DNA of 33,958 nt from Priapulus caudatus (GCF_000485595.1 NW_014577225.1:218396-252353); one strand, 5' to 3'; counted from the first letter of the stretch, positions 13,076 to 23,442 are shown. Notes: generated by a model not told the origin, from the sequence alone. Numbers and translations are program-made.

Positions 13076-14794
13076 CTTCGCCTCCTGGCATTTACGTTAA
13101 TTATTATTTACTATTTTTTATTTATTATTATGATTTACGTTAGTTAGTTATCGCCAAACTGCAACCCTTGATAGCGAAGCGAGGATCTTGACGCTTTTAG
13201 CTGCAGTCACGTAATTTTGCGCTCGACTTTTAACTTCTGTAGCCTCGTTTCATTCACTGGTGTGCGTCTGCGTATGTATGTTAATCGTGTTTTGCTTTCA
13301 TGTCGGAGCATATATTCATATTGATCGATTAACGTGGTCATAGAGGGCGGGCTGGTTGATCTAATCCGCGCGATCTTTTCGACAAGGGAACGTTCTTCTT
13401 ACGACTTAATTGTCAATGTGGCGTCGATGCGTGTTACCTCTCTCATGTTGAAGGTCGTTGGGTCGTAGATTGAAGGTCACTCGTTGTCGTGGTTTCTTCT
13501 TTAACTGGAAAAATACGGAAGATAAATAACATTGAAGTTCGCCCATATCTTTAGTTGTGCTTTAGTGATAGGGCGTGATTTATTCAAAATATCACGATTA
13601 ATTTCGCATTATTTGATCATGAATTTAATTCATTACGCGATTAAATTAGTATATTTTAGCATAATATGAGCTGGCGATAGATGTAATTTTGAGACTGTAC
13701 GGCTTGTCGCTTAGCAGAGTACGTTTTATCGGGGAAATCCTGCAGCGTTTTCATTTGATAATGTAACGACACAAAGACAATACACTAAGGTTAGGCGTGG
13801 CTAATGACAGCATCATATGTGGCAGTATAAGCTGCTCGCGATATATTGAGCTTTTTTGTATTTCCGTTTAGATGGGTATAATTACCTTGTCGTTGGCTAG
13901 CTTAAGGTGTAAATGCGCTAGATTGGTTATGAATACGAGTGGCTTAGATAATCAGCTCGCTCGTTTGAACATGTCATAGTTATGTCAACTAGTAATTTCA
14001 TATTGGAACGTGTAGATATGTACAATCGATCACCTGAAACCTACAGACACCTTTCGAGGTTCATTTCGGCACACTGTACATATTCTAACTTAGCTATATG
14101 TTACCTACAAATGGCAGATGTCAAAATCGTCCACGATTTCTCTATGGTCACCATCACAGCATGCCGGGTTCATATACAGGCATATTTTCACGCAAGCTGC
14201 ACAGCGTGTGTCTATAAATATTACGTCATGCGATTATTATCAGCTTCATAAATTATTAATATTATTAAAGTAATTACAAACGTGAGCGGAATGAAGGATC
14301 GCCGGGGTTTGCTTGCATTTTTGGAGACCTTGACCGGACCTTGACTTGTCCTCACTTGATCTTTACAAAGATCATAGATTCTAGGTTATACGTTTAATAT
14401 TCTTTAATCGCGAGGCCATTAAGCTCATCATCGCCGCATATAATATAAAGCTAGTTTACCGCAAAATTTTCTACTAACTAGTAATGAATTATTCATAATT
14501 ATACTCATATTGGTTTTACTTTTTGCATGTACATGTGTTCGGATCATATTATATTATGTACGTATGACTTACGACAGTTCTAGCGTTAGCAGTCTGTTTA
14601 TGGCTACGTGTTGCTGGTGCCAGATGTGCTCTCACCCTGCTACGATCTCGGTCTGCCTTTAAACTGATTACAGATCGCATTGTTCCAGATGTACTTATCA
14701 AATTATATAATTATATTATGTAGATTATATGGGCTTCCTTATTAATTAGAATATTCATTATGCGTGCGTGCGTGCGGGCGTGCGTGCGTGTGTG
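13076..14794 (+). other. Intron 2, unique AT-rich sequence
   Basis: This is AT-rich non-repetitive sequence with scattered stop codons on both strands. An 89-codon open frame at 13982-14251 has no recognisable motif and no splice signals, and I do not call it a gene. A short GCGTGCGT repeat (14762-14792) precedes the hairpin at 14795. Confidence 0.6.
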
Positions 14795-14885
14795 AGCATG
14801 GAACACTCAGTACGGGATACGGATTGAGCATGTAACAAGATGTTTCATGCTCAATTCGTATCCCGTACTGAGAGTGTGCTATGCT
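14795..14885. repeat. Long near-perfect hairpin (44-base arms, 3-base loop)
   Basis: The left arm 14795-14837 is the reverse complement of 14841-14885 with only a few mismatches and a two-base indel. Both arms share AGTACGGGATACG and TTGAGCATG. The three bases AGA form the loop. The hairpin marks the upstream edge of the minisatellite ending at exon 3. Confidence 0.85.
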
Positions 14886-15480
14886 CATTGCATTGCGGCA
14901 ACGGGTTCCGTCATCAAACTGTTCCATGCAAATTCCGTCCCACGAGGTCAAGATGTTCCGTGTTCAAACTGTTCTGTGCCCATCCCGCATTGTGTGCTCA
15001 AATCGTTCAACGCCCATCCCGTGTTGTGTCCTCAGCTGTCCCGTGATCAAACCATTCAGTGTCCATCACGTGTTTCGTGATCAAACTGCTCCGTGTCCAT
15101 CCCCGTAATGCGTGCATGAACTATTCCATGCCCATTTTGCATTAATTACGTGCCCATTCAGTGTTAGGTGCTAACGCCGTTCCGTACCGATCTCGTGTTG
15201 CGTGCTCTAACTATTCCATGTGCTCACGCCGTTGCGTGCCCATCGCCCGTTGCGTGCCCATCCCGCATTACGTGCTAATTGCCCGTTGCATGTCCATCTC
15301 GCGATGCGTGCTCAAACTATTCCATGCTCATTCCGCATTACGTGTTCATCGCCCGTTGCGTGCCAATCCCGCATTACGTGCTAATCGCCCGTTGCGTGGC
15401 AATCCCGCATTGCGTGCTCATCGCCCGTTGCGTGCTCACCCCGCGTTACGTGCTCATCCCGTCATGCATGCTCGCACGTT
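14886..15480. repeat. Degenerate minisatellite ending at the exon-3 acceptor
   Basis: Units of roughly 17-19 bases of the type CCCGCATTGCGTGCTCAT and CGCCCGTTGCGTGC repeat about 30 times, with drift towards CAAACTGTTCCATGC in the upstream part. The last unit lies within 20 bases of the acceptor at 15489-15490. The frame of exon 3 stays open for 330 bases upstream into the array, giving a repetitive Arg/Ala/Cys/His/Pro peptide. The composition changes completely at 15491, so I place the coding start there. Confidence 0.85.
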
Positions 15481-15490
15481 GCCATTGCAG

Positions 15491-16964
15491 ATGCAGCCGG
15501 ACCCGCGGCGTACCAGCGGCATCACGACGGAGATCTTCAATCAGATCCAGCAGGTCGAGAACGAGGCCGGCGTGCCGCCGCTGAAGAAGAACGTCGAGAT
15601 GTCGATCCGCGTGCTCGAGAGCGGCGCCACGGGCGCGCCGAAGCACAACGGCGACGACCACTCTGTGCAGAACATCGAGATCGTCAAGCGGCCTGGCCAG
15701 ACGCTCGGCCTGTACATCCGCGAGGGCAACGGCTGGGACCGCACGGACGGCGTCTTCATCTCGCGCATGGCGAGCGGGAGCGTCGTCGAGCAGAGCCGCA
15801 TACTGCGCGTCGGCGACGAGGTGATCTGCGTCAACTCGGTCGACGTGACGCACATGAGTCTCGACGACGTCGTCATCATCATGTCGATACCGCGGCGGCT
15901 CGTGCTCAGCGTGCGCAGTCCGCGCACGACCAACGGTAAGCGGCTGTCGCTGCCCGGGACCGAGACGGAGGAGGCGGCGGTCGCGCGGCCCGCGCCGCAG
16001 CATCGCTCCTCCTCCTACTCGGCGATTCCCGCCACCGAGCAGCTGGACGACGACGCGCTGTACTACAACTCGCAGCCGGCGCGCGTGACGCGCGTCTTCG
16101 CGCAGGCGGCGTACACGTACAGCGAGGGCAGCAGCCCGCGCAGCGAGGACAGCGAGCGATCGAGCGACCGCTCCGACTACTACCTCGTGCCGGAGCACCG
16201 CGCCGACCACCAGCACCGCGCCGCCGGGCCGCGCCACCTCGAGCGCGCGTACATCTCGGCAAGCGGCAAGCTGAAGCTGGCGCCGTCGCAGCCGCTGACG
16301 GGCGGCGCACGCTCGCTGCGGCCCGGCGAGACGCATCAGCCGCCGCCGCGCCACGACAAGCTCAGCCCCAAGCACCACCACCACCACCACCAGGAGGCGC
16401 GCACGTGGGCGCGGCAGAACCACGAGCGCTACTCGCAGCAGCCGAGCGTGTCCACTGTCGCCGCCGACGCGCGCCCCGCCCGCAGCGACATCTACCGGCC
16501 CGTCTACATCGACCCACGCGCCGCGCCGCACTACTACCCGCCGTCGGCCGTCGTCGTCGCCGACCGATCCGGCTACACGACCGACGGCGGTTACGTCTCC
16601 GACGGCGGTTACGTCGAGCGCCGGCAGTCGGGCCGCGTGCGCGGCACGCTCTCGCCAGAGTGCGCCTCCGACTCCGAGGTGAGCCACGTGTACACGAGCC
16701 GACACGGCGCGTCGCTGCAGCGGCGACGTACGGCCGGCGGCGGCGGGAGCAGCGACGGCGGCGGCAGCAGCGGCGGGGAGTCGGACGGGGACATGCACAC
16801 GCGCAGCAACTCGCTGCCGCGCATGACGAGCAATGGCGAGGTGGCCGAGTTCCGACACTGGCTGCAGAAGTTCGACGCGCTGTCGCATGAGCTTCAGGAG
16901 ATGAATGGCTCCGACGCCGCGGCGAAGCCGTGCGCGGCGGAGAAGTCCGCTTCGCACATGAAAG
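15491..16964 (+). CDS. SYD-1-like (RhoGAP100F/SYDE family) large exon with PDZ domain
   Basis: SYD-1 proteins organise presynaptic active zones and carry PDZ, C2 and RhoGAP-like domains. This exon gives 491 codons from MQPDPRR after the acceptor CCATTGCAG, and ends at the donor AAAG|GTAAGG in phase 1. Residues 1-56 match the conserved pre-PDZ region (SGITTEIFNQIQQVENE). Residues 58-142 form the PDZ domain: IVKRPGQTLGLYIREGNG, the loop DGVFISRMASGS, RVGDEV, and VTHMSLDDVVIIMSIPRR, which is diagnostic of this family as I know it. The peptide-binding loop reads LGLY in place of GLGF. The remainder is low complexity: a His6 run near residue 295, a repeated DGGYVS motif, Gly/Ser-rich stretches, and RSNSLP at residues 438-443, which fits the 14-3-3 consensus RSxSxP. 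The C-terminal part (EFRHWLQKFDALSHELQEM) may be helical. GC content is far above the flanks. The C2 and RhoGAP exons are not in the window. Confidence 0.92.
15932..15941 (+). promoter_or_regulatory. Possible alternative splice donor just after the PDZ domain
   Basis: The sequence AACG|GTAAGC has a good donor consensus at 15936. An exon ending at 15935 would leave phase 1, the same phase as the main donor at 16964. Its use would remove 343 codons of low-complexity sequence and keep the frame. This is inference from the sequence and no transcript was available. Confidence 0.3.
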
Positions 16965-17900
16965 GTAAGGTGTCGGTTCTACGCTCCCCTTCTCTTCCTC
17001 CTCTACTCCTCTAGATTATTATTCTAGCGTGCGTAATGCTTCTAGGTAATGCTTCTGAGTAGTCGTGAGCAGCGGAAGATGTCTGCTTCACACACGAAAG
17101 GTAAGGTGCTACGCGCCCCTTCTTCTCTTCCTCCTCTACTCCTCTGCTATTATTTGGATATTATTATTCTAGCGTGCGTAATGCCTCTAGGTAAGCTGTC
17201 GGTTCTACGCTCCCATTCTTCTCTTCCTCCTCTACCCCTCGACTAGTGCTTGGGAATTTTTATTCTAGGGTGCGTAATTCCTCTAGGTAATGCTACCGAG
17301 AATACGCTCCCATTCTTCTCCGCCTCCTCTACTCCTCTGCTATTATTTGGAGAGCATTATTCTACGGTGCGTAATGCCTCTATAAAATGCTACTGAGTAG
17401 TCGGAGGCAGCAGGAAATGTCACGAAAGGTGAGGTGTCACTGCTATACTGCCCTTTCTCTCTCGATCCTTCATGTACGGAGATTAATTTAAGGCGCGCAA
17501 TGAGTCTTAGAAAGGTGTGGTGTCAGTTCTACGCTCCCCTCCTTCTCTTCTCTTCTTACGGAGATTTACTGGCGTATTTAGGGTTCCCAATGTCTCATGT
17601 TGATGCTGACAGGAAGCCCCGCTCATGTCCCTCCTCTACTCCTCTACTCAGATGTCGACATTAGACGTCGAAATTAGCGTAATGTGTTGGTGTTGACGGG
17701 AGGCGGAAAAAGCTGCTTCTCGCGTGATAGGTATAAGGTGACGCTGCTATACGTTACCTGCATTCTCTGCCTCATCTACGGAGATTAGTCTAAGATGTAT
17801 AGTGCGTCTTTGAGAGTTAAGGTGTCACGTTACGTCAGCTTTCTCTTCTCCCACTTTTACGGAGAATAATTTAAGGTGCGTAGGCCTAATGTGTCTTTTT
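16941..17900 (+). repeat. Tandem array derived from the exon-3 end and its splice donor
   Basis: About nine degenerate units of 85-140 bases start at or near 16941, 17081, 17190, 17286, 17407, 17510, 17600, 17685 and 17815. The basic unit contains GCTTCxCACAxGAAAG|GTAAGG, a CTACGCTCC segment, a CTCTTCCTCCTCTACTCC pyrimidine stretch, and ATTATTCTAG followed by GTGCGTAATGCCTCTAG. Unit 2 keeps both the exon-like side (TCTGCTTCACACACGAAAG) and a perfect GTAAGG at 17101. Units 5 and 8 keep weaker GTGAGG and GTATAAGG versions. The real donor at 16965 is part of unit 1. Confidence 0.85.
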
Positions 17901-18435
17901 CGGTTTCCTACTCTCTTCCGCTACGGATGCACACAATTCTTCTCTTCTTTCCTTCCTCTGCGGATATTTTCGATGCATAATATGTCTGTTACTCTGACAT
18001 TTGTTAACATGCGTGTGGTGTCGTTCCAATTTTTCGACGCGTGTCGTGTGTTTTTTATGAGTTGTTTGCATTATAATACCTTAAAATGCAAACAACTCCG
18101 ACACACATGGAAAAAGCATCGTTGGTTGTTTACGTGCGTATGCTTTACATCACTCATTTCAAAACGCAGGTTTAGTTTCAGCGGGCCTATTATTTCTTTC
18201 TCTCTATATATAGGGATCCGTTTCATTTCCAAATGCGTGTAGCTTTTCGCCTATCAGGAACTACGGTTGAGGTTTAAGTGCGTGGCTTCCTTGCTGAGTT
18301 TGCGAATCGTGGTAGCACGTGACGTGGATTAACCACGGCAACGGCTACGCAGGTCGCGACGCCTCCTTCGAAAAACACCACTCTCCACGTTGTTCATCAT
18401 ACGTTCCGATCTTCAGCGCAGATATCACGTTCTAG
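17901..18435. other. Intronic sequence, no feature seen
   Basis: This is unique sequence with pyrimidine-rich patches. The 117-codon open frame on the plus strand (17889-18242) has no motif and no flanking splice sites in usable positions. Confidence 0.6.
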
Positions 18436-18439
18436 AACT

Positions 18440-18655
18440 GTAGTGTTACTGCTGCTGGTAGTGGCGCTGCTGCTGTTGTTGTTGTTGCTGCTATTTCTGC
18501 TGGAACTGCTTCTGTTGCTGCTGCTACTACTGCTACTACTACTGCCGATGGTGGTGGTGCTGCGCTGCTGATGCTGATGCTGATGCTGATGCTGCTACGG
18601 CTACTGATGTTATTGCTGGTGCTGGTACTTCTGCTGCTGATGTTGCTGCTGATGT

Positions 18656-18694
<39 letters not shown>

Positions 18695-18720
18695 CTGTTG
18701 CTGCTATTGCTGCTGTGTGT
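18440..18720. repeat. CTG-type trinucleotide repeat
   Basis: An impure CTG/CTA/TTG array ends in an uninterrupted run of about twelve CTG units at about 18659-18694. It lies in a presumed intron, so its Leu and Gln homopolymer frames are not proteins. Confidence 0.93.
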
Positions 18721-18737
18721 TTTACCGCAGCGAGCCG

Positions 18738-18955
18738 TGCGTGTGTATATTGTATGTATGTGTGTGTCGTTGTGTGTGTGTGTCGGTGTGCGCGCGCGCG
18801 CAGCGCTGTGTGTGGTGGTGTGTGTGTGTGTGTGTGTGTCGTGTGTGGCAGCGTGTGCGTTGTGAGTGTGTATATTGCGAGTGTACGTGCGTGCGTGAGT
18901 GGATGTGGGTGCGGGTGCGTCGAAACCCCGGCATAAAATAAATCGAATGAAGTCC

Positions 18956-18996
<41 letters not shown>

Positions 18997-19025
18997 GTAT
19001 ATATATATATATAATATATAGCCTA
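18738..19025. repeat. GT-rich and TA-rich simple repeats
   Basis: An impure GT/GC array (about 18738-18920) has alternating purine-pyrimidine composition. About 40 bases of unique sequence separate it from TA repeats (18959-19020). Confidence 0.93.
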
Positions 19026-19399
19026 TATATACGTCATACATATATCATATGCGCATCGGTGTCGTATATGCGTGTCTCATATTCATCGCGCCCCCTCAAC
19101 CGCGCTCTATTCACGCGCCCACGAACCTTAGCTTCCTTTTGTTGTTTCTGCTCCGATGCTCCGATTACTGATAAGAGCTGATTGCTCGATACAAGGTAAC
19201 GCCAACCACGCGCTATAGTTCGCTCGCAGAGTCGCTTACAGCCGCCAACTGCGCTGCTATCGCTCCCGTTGTCATAGCGACGCGCGTAGCGTCACCGTTT
19301 TTCGGCTTTGTTTGGCCATTGAGTCGAGATTCGAGATCTGTTAACGAGCGGTTTAGCATGGTAGGGCCTATGCATCTCCCCTGGACGGCACGGTCGCAC
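19026..19399. other. Unique sequence, no feature seen
   Basis: The sequence has moderate GC and is rich in CpG around 19200-19320. No open frame with plausible splice sites was found. Confidence 0.5.
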
Positions 19400-19670
19400 C
19401 GGTGGGTGATGGTTGGCAGGGTTGCTGTGATACCATGGTGGTTGGCAGGGTTGCTGTGATACCATGGTGGTTGGTATGGTTACGTTACTGTGATATTATG
19501 GTGGTTGGTATGGTTACGTTGCTGTGATACCATGGTGGTTGGCAGGGTTGCTGTGATACCATGGTGGTTGGCAGGGTTGCTGTGATACCATGGTGGTTGG
19601 CATGGTTACTGTGATATCATGATGGCTGACATGCTTGTGATATCGGGGTGGGTGACTGGGTTACTGTGTG
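19400..19670. repeat. Minisatellite of about 29-34 bp units
   Basis: About eight units of the form GCTGTGATACCATGGTGG followed by TTGGCAGGGTT run in tandem. Some units carry a five-base insertion (GTTAC) and a TATTATGG variant. The purest units lie at about 19410-19480 and 19530-19600. Confidence 0.92.
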
Positions 19671-20330
19671 GCAGCCGTAGCAGACATGAAAGAGTTTCGT
19701 GCGCGCCCTACCCGTGGCAATCAGAAGCATATAATATAGTTTCGGCGCGTAAAAAAATTCGCTGAATAGCAGGTTGGCATTTCAGATGCGTCGCAAATCG
19801 AATCGATTGCGGAAAAAACCACTCGCCTTATATGGACGCTGCGATGAGTTGTCATTTTCCTATGACCGCCTTCTCATGAAACCCATTGGGAGAGAAACGT
19901 TCTTCGGGTGTCCCCGCCGCCGCGTGTATTCTTGACGTTTTACAGCCAACGCTTCGTATCGTTACAAACCATATCTCTTGTAGAGCAATCCCCCAAAGTG
20001 CGGACAGGCGCGAAGTGAAAACCCCGAATGCGGAACGAAAAAAGCTTGTTATGTTTTATACAAATGGCAAACGAGGTGACGTTTCCATAGTATAATGCGT
20101 CCACGGCGGGATTAAAAGAAATGCGCATGTTCCGTGTACTATATTTAAGACATTATACGTGCCGGATGTATTGCATGGCCTCAATTATTGACAATGTCCA
20201 TTCACTGACTGCGCTCCAGAATCGGCAAATCACGTTGATGGGTTAGGCATAGGTTAAAGGTACACGTGTTCTATGGGTGGTTTATAATCAGTTGATGTGT
20301 GAGTAAACATGTATGTACACTGGCCGTGAG
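19671..20330. other. Unique sequence, no gene recognised
   Basis: Short open frames on both strands (up to 69 codons near 19886-20095) have no motif and no splice-site support. Confidence 0.5.
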
Positions 20331-20420
20331 TTTGTGCCGTGACTGTGACTATGTACTGTTACTGCGAATGTGACTATACATTGCAACTGTGACTGTAACT
20401 GTGACTGTGACGATGTACTG
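20331..20420. repeat. TGTGAC hexamer repeat
   Basis: Degenerate TGTGAC/TGTAAC/TATGTAC units run in tandem, including four nearly perfect copies around 20385-20412. Confidence 0.75.
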
Positions 20421-20756
20421 GATGACGAGTGGTGCACTTTGCAACTGCGCACATTGATGAATCAAGGAAATAATTTCATCAGTAGCTTTCTAGACTCAAC
20501 TGAAGCTATAGGAGTGACAGCGAAGCTCCCCCCTCCCCCCACCACCACGGCTCAGAGTAGGCTTCACCAACAGCTATTGGTACAGTATCTAATAAAGCCT
20601 GGGCAGCTAACTAGCATTATTACGTTCGTACCCGGCTATTTGTATGAGCCTTTGATTGGCCATTTTTTCGGCTCTCTATATTCAAGGAAGAAGAGGTTTG
20701 GCGCATTATATCAAGCATAAGGCAAACTTGTTTCACAACTGCGGGAGAGAGAATAA

Positions 20757-20765
20757 GAGAGAAGG

Positions 20766-20827
<62 letters not shown>

Positions 20828-20840
20828 GAGAGGGATGGGG
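20757..20840. repeat. GA dinucleotide repeat
   Basis: There is a nearly perfect GA tract of about 60 bases with an impure GA-rich border. Confidence 0.95.
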
Positions 20841-21088
20841 AGGTGTTATACGAGTCCGATTACGTCACCAGCTTATTACGGTCTTCCCTTGATAACACCA
20901 GTCGGCAGATGCGAGGAGGCAAGACACTGGCTGCGGAGAATTTTAGCGATACAGACAATAGCTGCTGGCGACGTAAACACATCTTATATATGCTGAAACC
21001 TCGCAGAGCGTCACAATAACCGCAGCAGTGGTGGGGAGAGGGGGGTTTACGTGCGTCTCCGTGGCGCTCGTTCACGACTCGTCCATGG

Positions 21089-21870
21089 GCCAATACACAT
21101 GTCGGTTACCATTTTGAGGGACAAAAGCTCACTATATTTTTTTGAAAGATCATCACATTGGGCACATTTTTCAGTATGATGGACATTCCCAAGTGGTAGC
21201 TTTATACTTTTTTTGTGTGGGAAAATATGCTTTTTGGGGTAATATCACGTTTTTGAAATTTTCCTTATAAAAAGGGCATGAACAGCTAAAAAAAATCAAA
21301 AGGTGGAAATTATAATCAGTACAAGGGCTGCCGTTTTTACATCATATAATCAAAAACTTTCTCAACGGTTGCCATGGCAACGGCTATTTTGGGGAAAAAA
21401 TATGTTTTTTGACGACAAAAGTTTAAAAATTAAGTTTTATCTCTGGATTCACATAAAATATATGGGTGCTTTCAACGTCAAACCCATTCTGAGAGTCCCA
21501 GGCAGTTTTTAAGTTACCTTTGTGTACTATATATTTCGACAAAATGGTCAATTTTGGGGGTGAAAACATCATAATCGAAATGCTGGCAGAAAAATGTGAT
21601 TTGGAGATTCATCCTATATAATATAGCTATCAATGTCAAAAGCTGTCAAAGTTGAGTAAATTGGTATCAATCATGTACACTGTGCATATTCAATGATTAA
21701 TATGGTCCGTTTGAGCATCGGTTGCCATGGCGTCAATTGGTGGCAAAATACGTTTTTTACAACAAAATTTAAAAAATTTATATCTCCGGTTTCACATAAA
21801 ATATTTTGGTGTTTTCAACGGCAAACCCATTCTGAGAGTCCCAGGCAGTATTTCAATTACCCTCAATTTG
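21089..21870 (+). repeat. Left inverted arm of the transposon
   Basis: The arm contains about one and a half internal units. Each has GTTGCCATGG, a TATCTCCGG/TATCTCTGG patch, and the block AACCCATTCTGAGAGTCCCA followed by GGCAG (21480-21508 and 21824-21852). The second unit is less complete than its counterpart in the right arm. Confidence 0.85.
21368..21381. promoter_or_regulatory. Perfect RFX X-box palindrome in the left arm
   Basis: GTTGCCATGGCAAC is a perfect 14-base palindrome and equals the known RFX-family X-box consensus. A degenerate copy (GTTGCCATGGCGTC) lies at 21721-21734 in the second unit. Confidence 0.6.
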
Positions 21871-22241
21871 AAAGTGATCCTGATTTGGATATCAATATAA
21901 TTACTGAAAATATATACATGTGGATCACTTCGGTGAAATAAAAGACCAGAAACAAATTCCCCCGCGATACATATTTTGCAGTTACAGGAACTACACACAC
22001 ACAGGCCACGGACATTTTGCCACACAGTCATTTGACAATTCAAAGGTCTCATCGTCACTTTCCTCAGCAATAGGTGCCAGGTCCTCAGATTCATTACCTC
22101 CGCCCAACGGAGTTGGAGGGGAGGTTATGTGATCGGTCTCGTGCGTTCGTGTGTCAGTGTGTTCGTGTAGCCAGCAGCAGGCCAGTCAGTGTTAGCGTGT
22201 TAGTGTGTTGGCGCGATCGATATTAGCGCTTCGAGTCGAAC

Positions 22242-22390
22242 GTGTACATGTGAGCGAGCAGCAGCAACGAGCGGCTGCTACGAGCGAGTGGGCAGCAAGC
22301 CAGCAAGCGTGTACATGTGAGCGAACAGCAGCAACGAGCGGCTGCTACGAGCTATGTCGCTGGTGGAGGTATACACTCTCCGTGAGTGCC
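22242..22390. repeat. Two-copy 67-base direct repeat inside the transposon
   Basis: GTGTACATGTGAGCGA followed by AGCAGCAACGAGCGGCTGCT occurs twice with a period of about 67 bases, with CAGCAAGC repeats between. It interrupts the pseudogene between the CXC domain and the acidic tail. Confidence 0.7.
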
Positions 22391-22396
22391 CTCTGT

Positions 22397-22837
22397 CTAG
22401 TTTTCGTCTGCAATCTGGTTGGCACAGTTTTGCTTGCGGCACATTGTTGTACATTTCAAATCATTTGTGATGCACTGGCAATCATTGCTGTTGCATACTC
22501 GGCTGCAGTTGCATTTCATCAGCTCAAGAACAGTTGTTGGTGCTGGTAGAACGGTCATCCAGTGCACGTCAAGGTCACCTTCATCATCAATAATCCAGCC
22601 ATGACTTGTCGGTTGGGGGACTTCTGGTTTTGCTTCAAGTGACCTGTGCCAAATTGCAGCCTGATAGTTGGCCCTTCTAGTATGTTGTTGGAGACAGTCT
22701 CTACAGGGTGGGAGAGATGATGAGCTAATATCTCCCCTCTTGGCACAGAAAAGCTTGTACCGGAATTCGTTGACTCTCAGTGTATTTCCTTTTGGGGCAT
22801 ATAGACTGCACACAAATGCCTCAAGCTGCTGGTTGAC
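22397..22837 (-). pseudogene. C-terminal block with CXC (Tesmin/TSO1-like) cysteine domain
   Basis: This lies in the same frame as the preceding block after the single TAA at 22838-22840. It includes LPPCRDCLQQHTRRANYQAA, HGWIIDDEGDLDVHWM and PAPTTVLELMKCNCSRVCNS, followed by CQC and a KCTTMCRKQNC segment. The cysteine spacing (CNC, CQC, C-x3-C-x4-C) is that of CXC domains, which bind DNA in Tesmin/TSO1 proteins, so a role in binding the element's ends is plausible. The block ends ADEN and a stop. Confidence 0.75.
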
Positions 22838-22840
22838 TTA

Positions 22841-23312
22841 ATCCGAGACTTCCCATGACCGTCCTAGATCCGTGAAACACTGTTGATACTCCTCCTTTTT
22901 TCTCAACATTTTGAGAAGTCTAACCTTTCCTTTTCCTGAGAAGGAGCTGATGGAGTCGCATCCGGTAAATGCATGGAAGCCTATCAGTGCAGTGCAGAGT
23001 TTTCCTCCCAATGTCGAAACTACTGTCCATGTCCACAATTTTTCCCGAGTTTTGGTTCCTCTCCGTTGGTAGAGGTGGCATGAGATATCAAACTTGAGAG
23101 CTAAAACAAGCACCATTATGTCGGTGTCTTGAGCATTGATGACAACATGGTTGAATCCACTTTTTGCGGCATCTACAGTATGGAGCAAGACGCAGGTGTC
23201 GGCCTCTTCATGTTATGATGCGAGCTCATCAATCTCCACGCAGTTGCCTCTGGATATTTTGTAGCATTTTTCTTCACAGGTCATGTAGATAGTCTTGTTG
23301 CTGATGGTCTGC
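22841..23312 (-). pseudogene. PIN/FEN-like nuclease block of the transposon protein
   Basis: The block reads KTIYMTCEEKCYKISRGNCV, a TAA (23213-23215), HEEADTCVLLHTVDAAKSGF, INAQDTDIMVLVLAL and FHAFTGCDSISSFSGKGK. Acidic clusters in the order EEAD, DTD and GCD, followed by a GxGK turn, resemble the XPG-I (EAEA, EDxD) and GCDYxxxxxGIGPK motifs of FEN1/XPG-type nucleases. The parallel is mine and is based on motif order and spacing. It has not been tested by structure comparison. If right, the element encodes a metal-dependent nuclease core. Confidence 0.6.
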
Positions 23313-23442
23313 CTATGCTTCTGATCCTTTCCATTATTTAATCAGAAATCGTATGAGACTGCCTTTGCTGTATGGATCCTGCAGTAGTTTTCTCCATTGG
23401 CGGATTTTGTGACCAGGCGCAAACGTCTTAAACCTGACTCCT

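Noticed and set aside
14886-15480. CRISPR-like array of spaced repeats
   Set aside because: Units are contiguous and degenerate without unique spacers, and the genome is eukaryotic. This is a minisatellite.
16405-16890. 161-codon Arg-rich plus-strand frame overlapping the PDZ exon
   Set aside because: It is an out-of-frame shadow of the same exon.
15446-16957. 503-codon minus-strand frame opposite the PDZ exon
   Set aside because: It is a GC-rich shadow frame of the plus-strand exon, rich in Arg, Ala and Val, with no domain of its own.
22205-22549. 114-codon plus-strand frame with hydrophobic segments
   Set aside because: It overlaps the CXC block of the minus-strand transposon gene, whose family motifs are clear. 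The plus frame has none.
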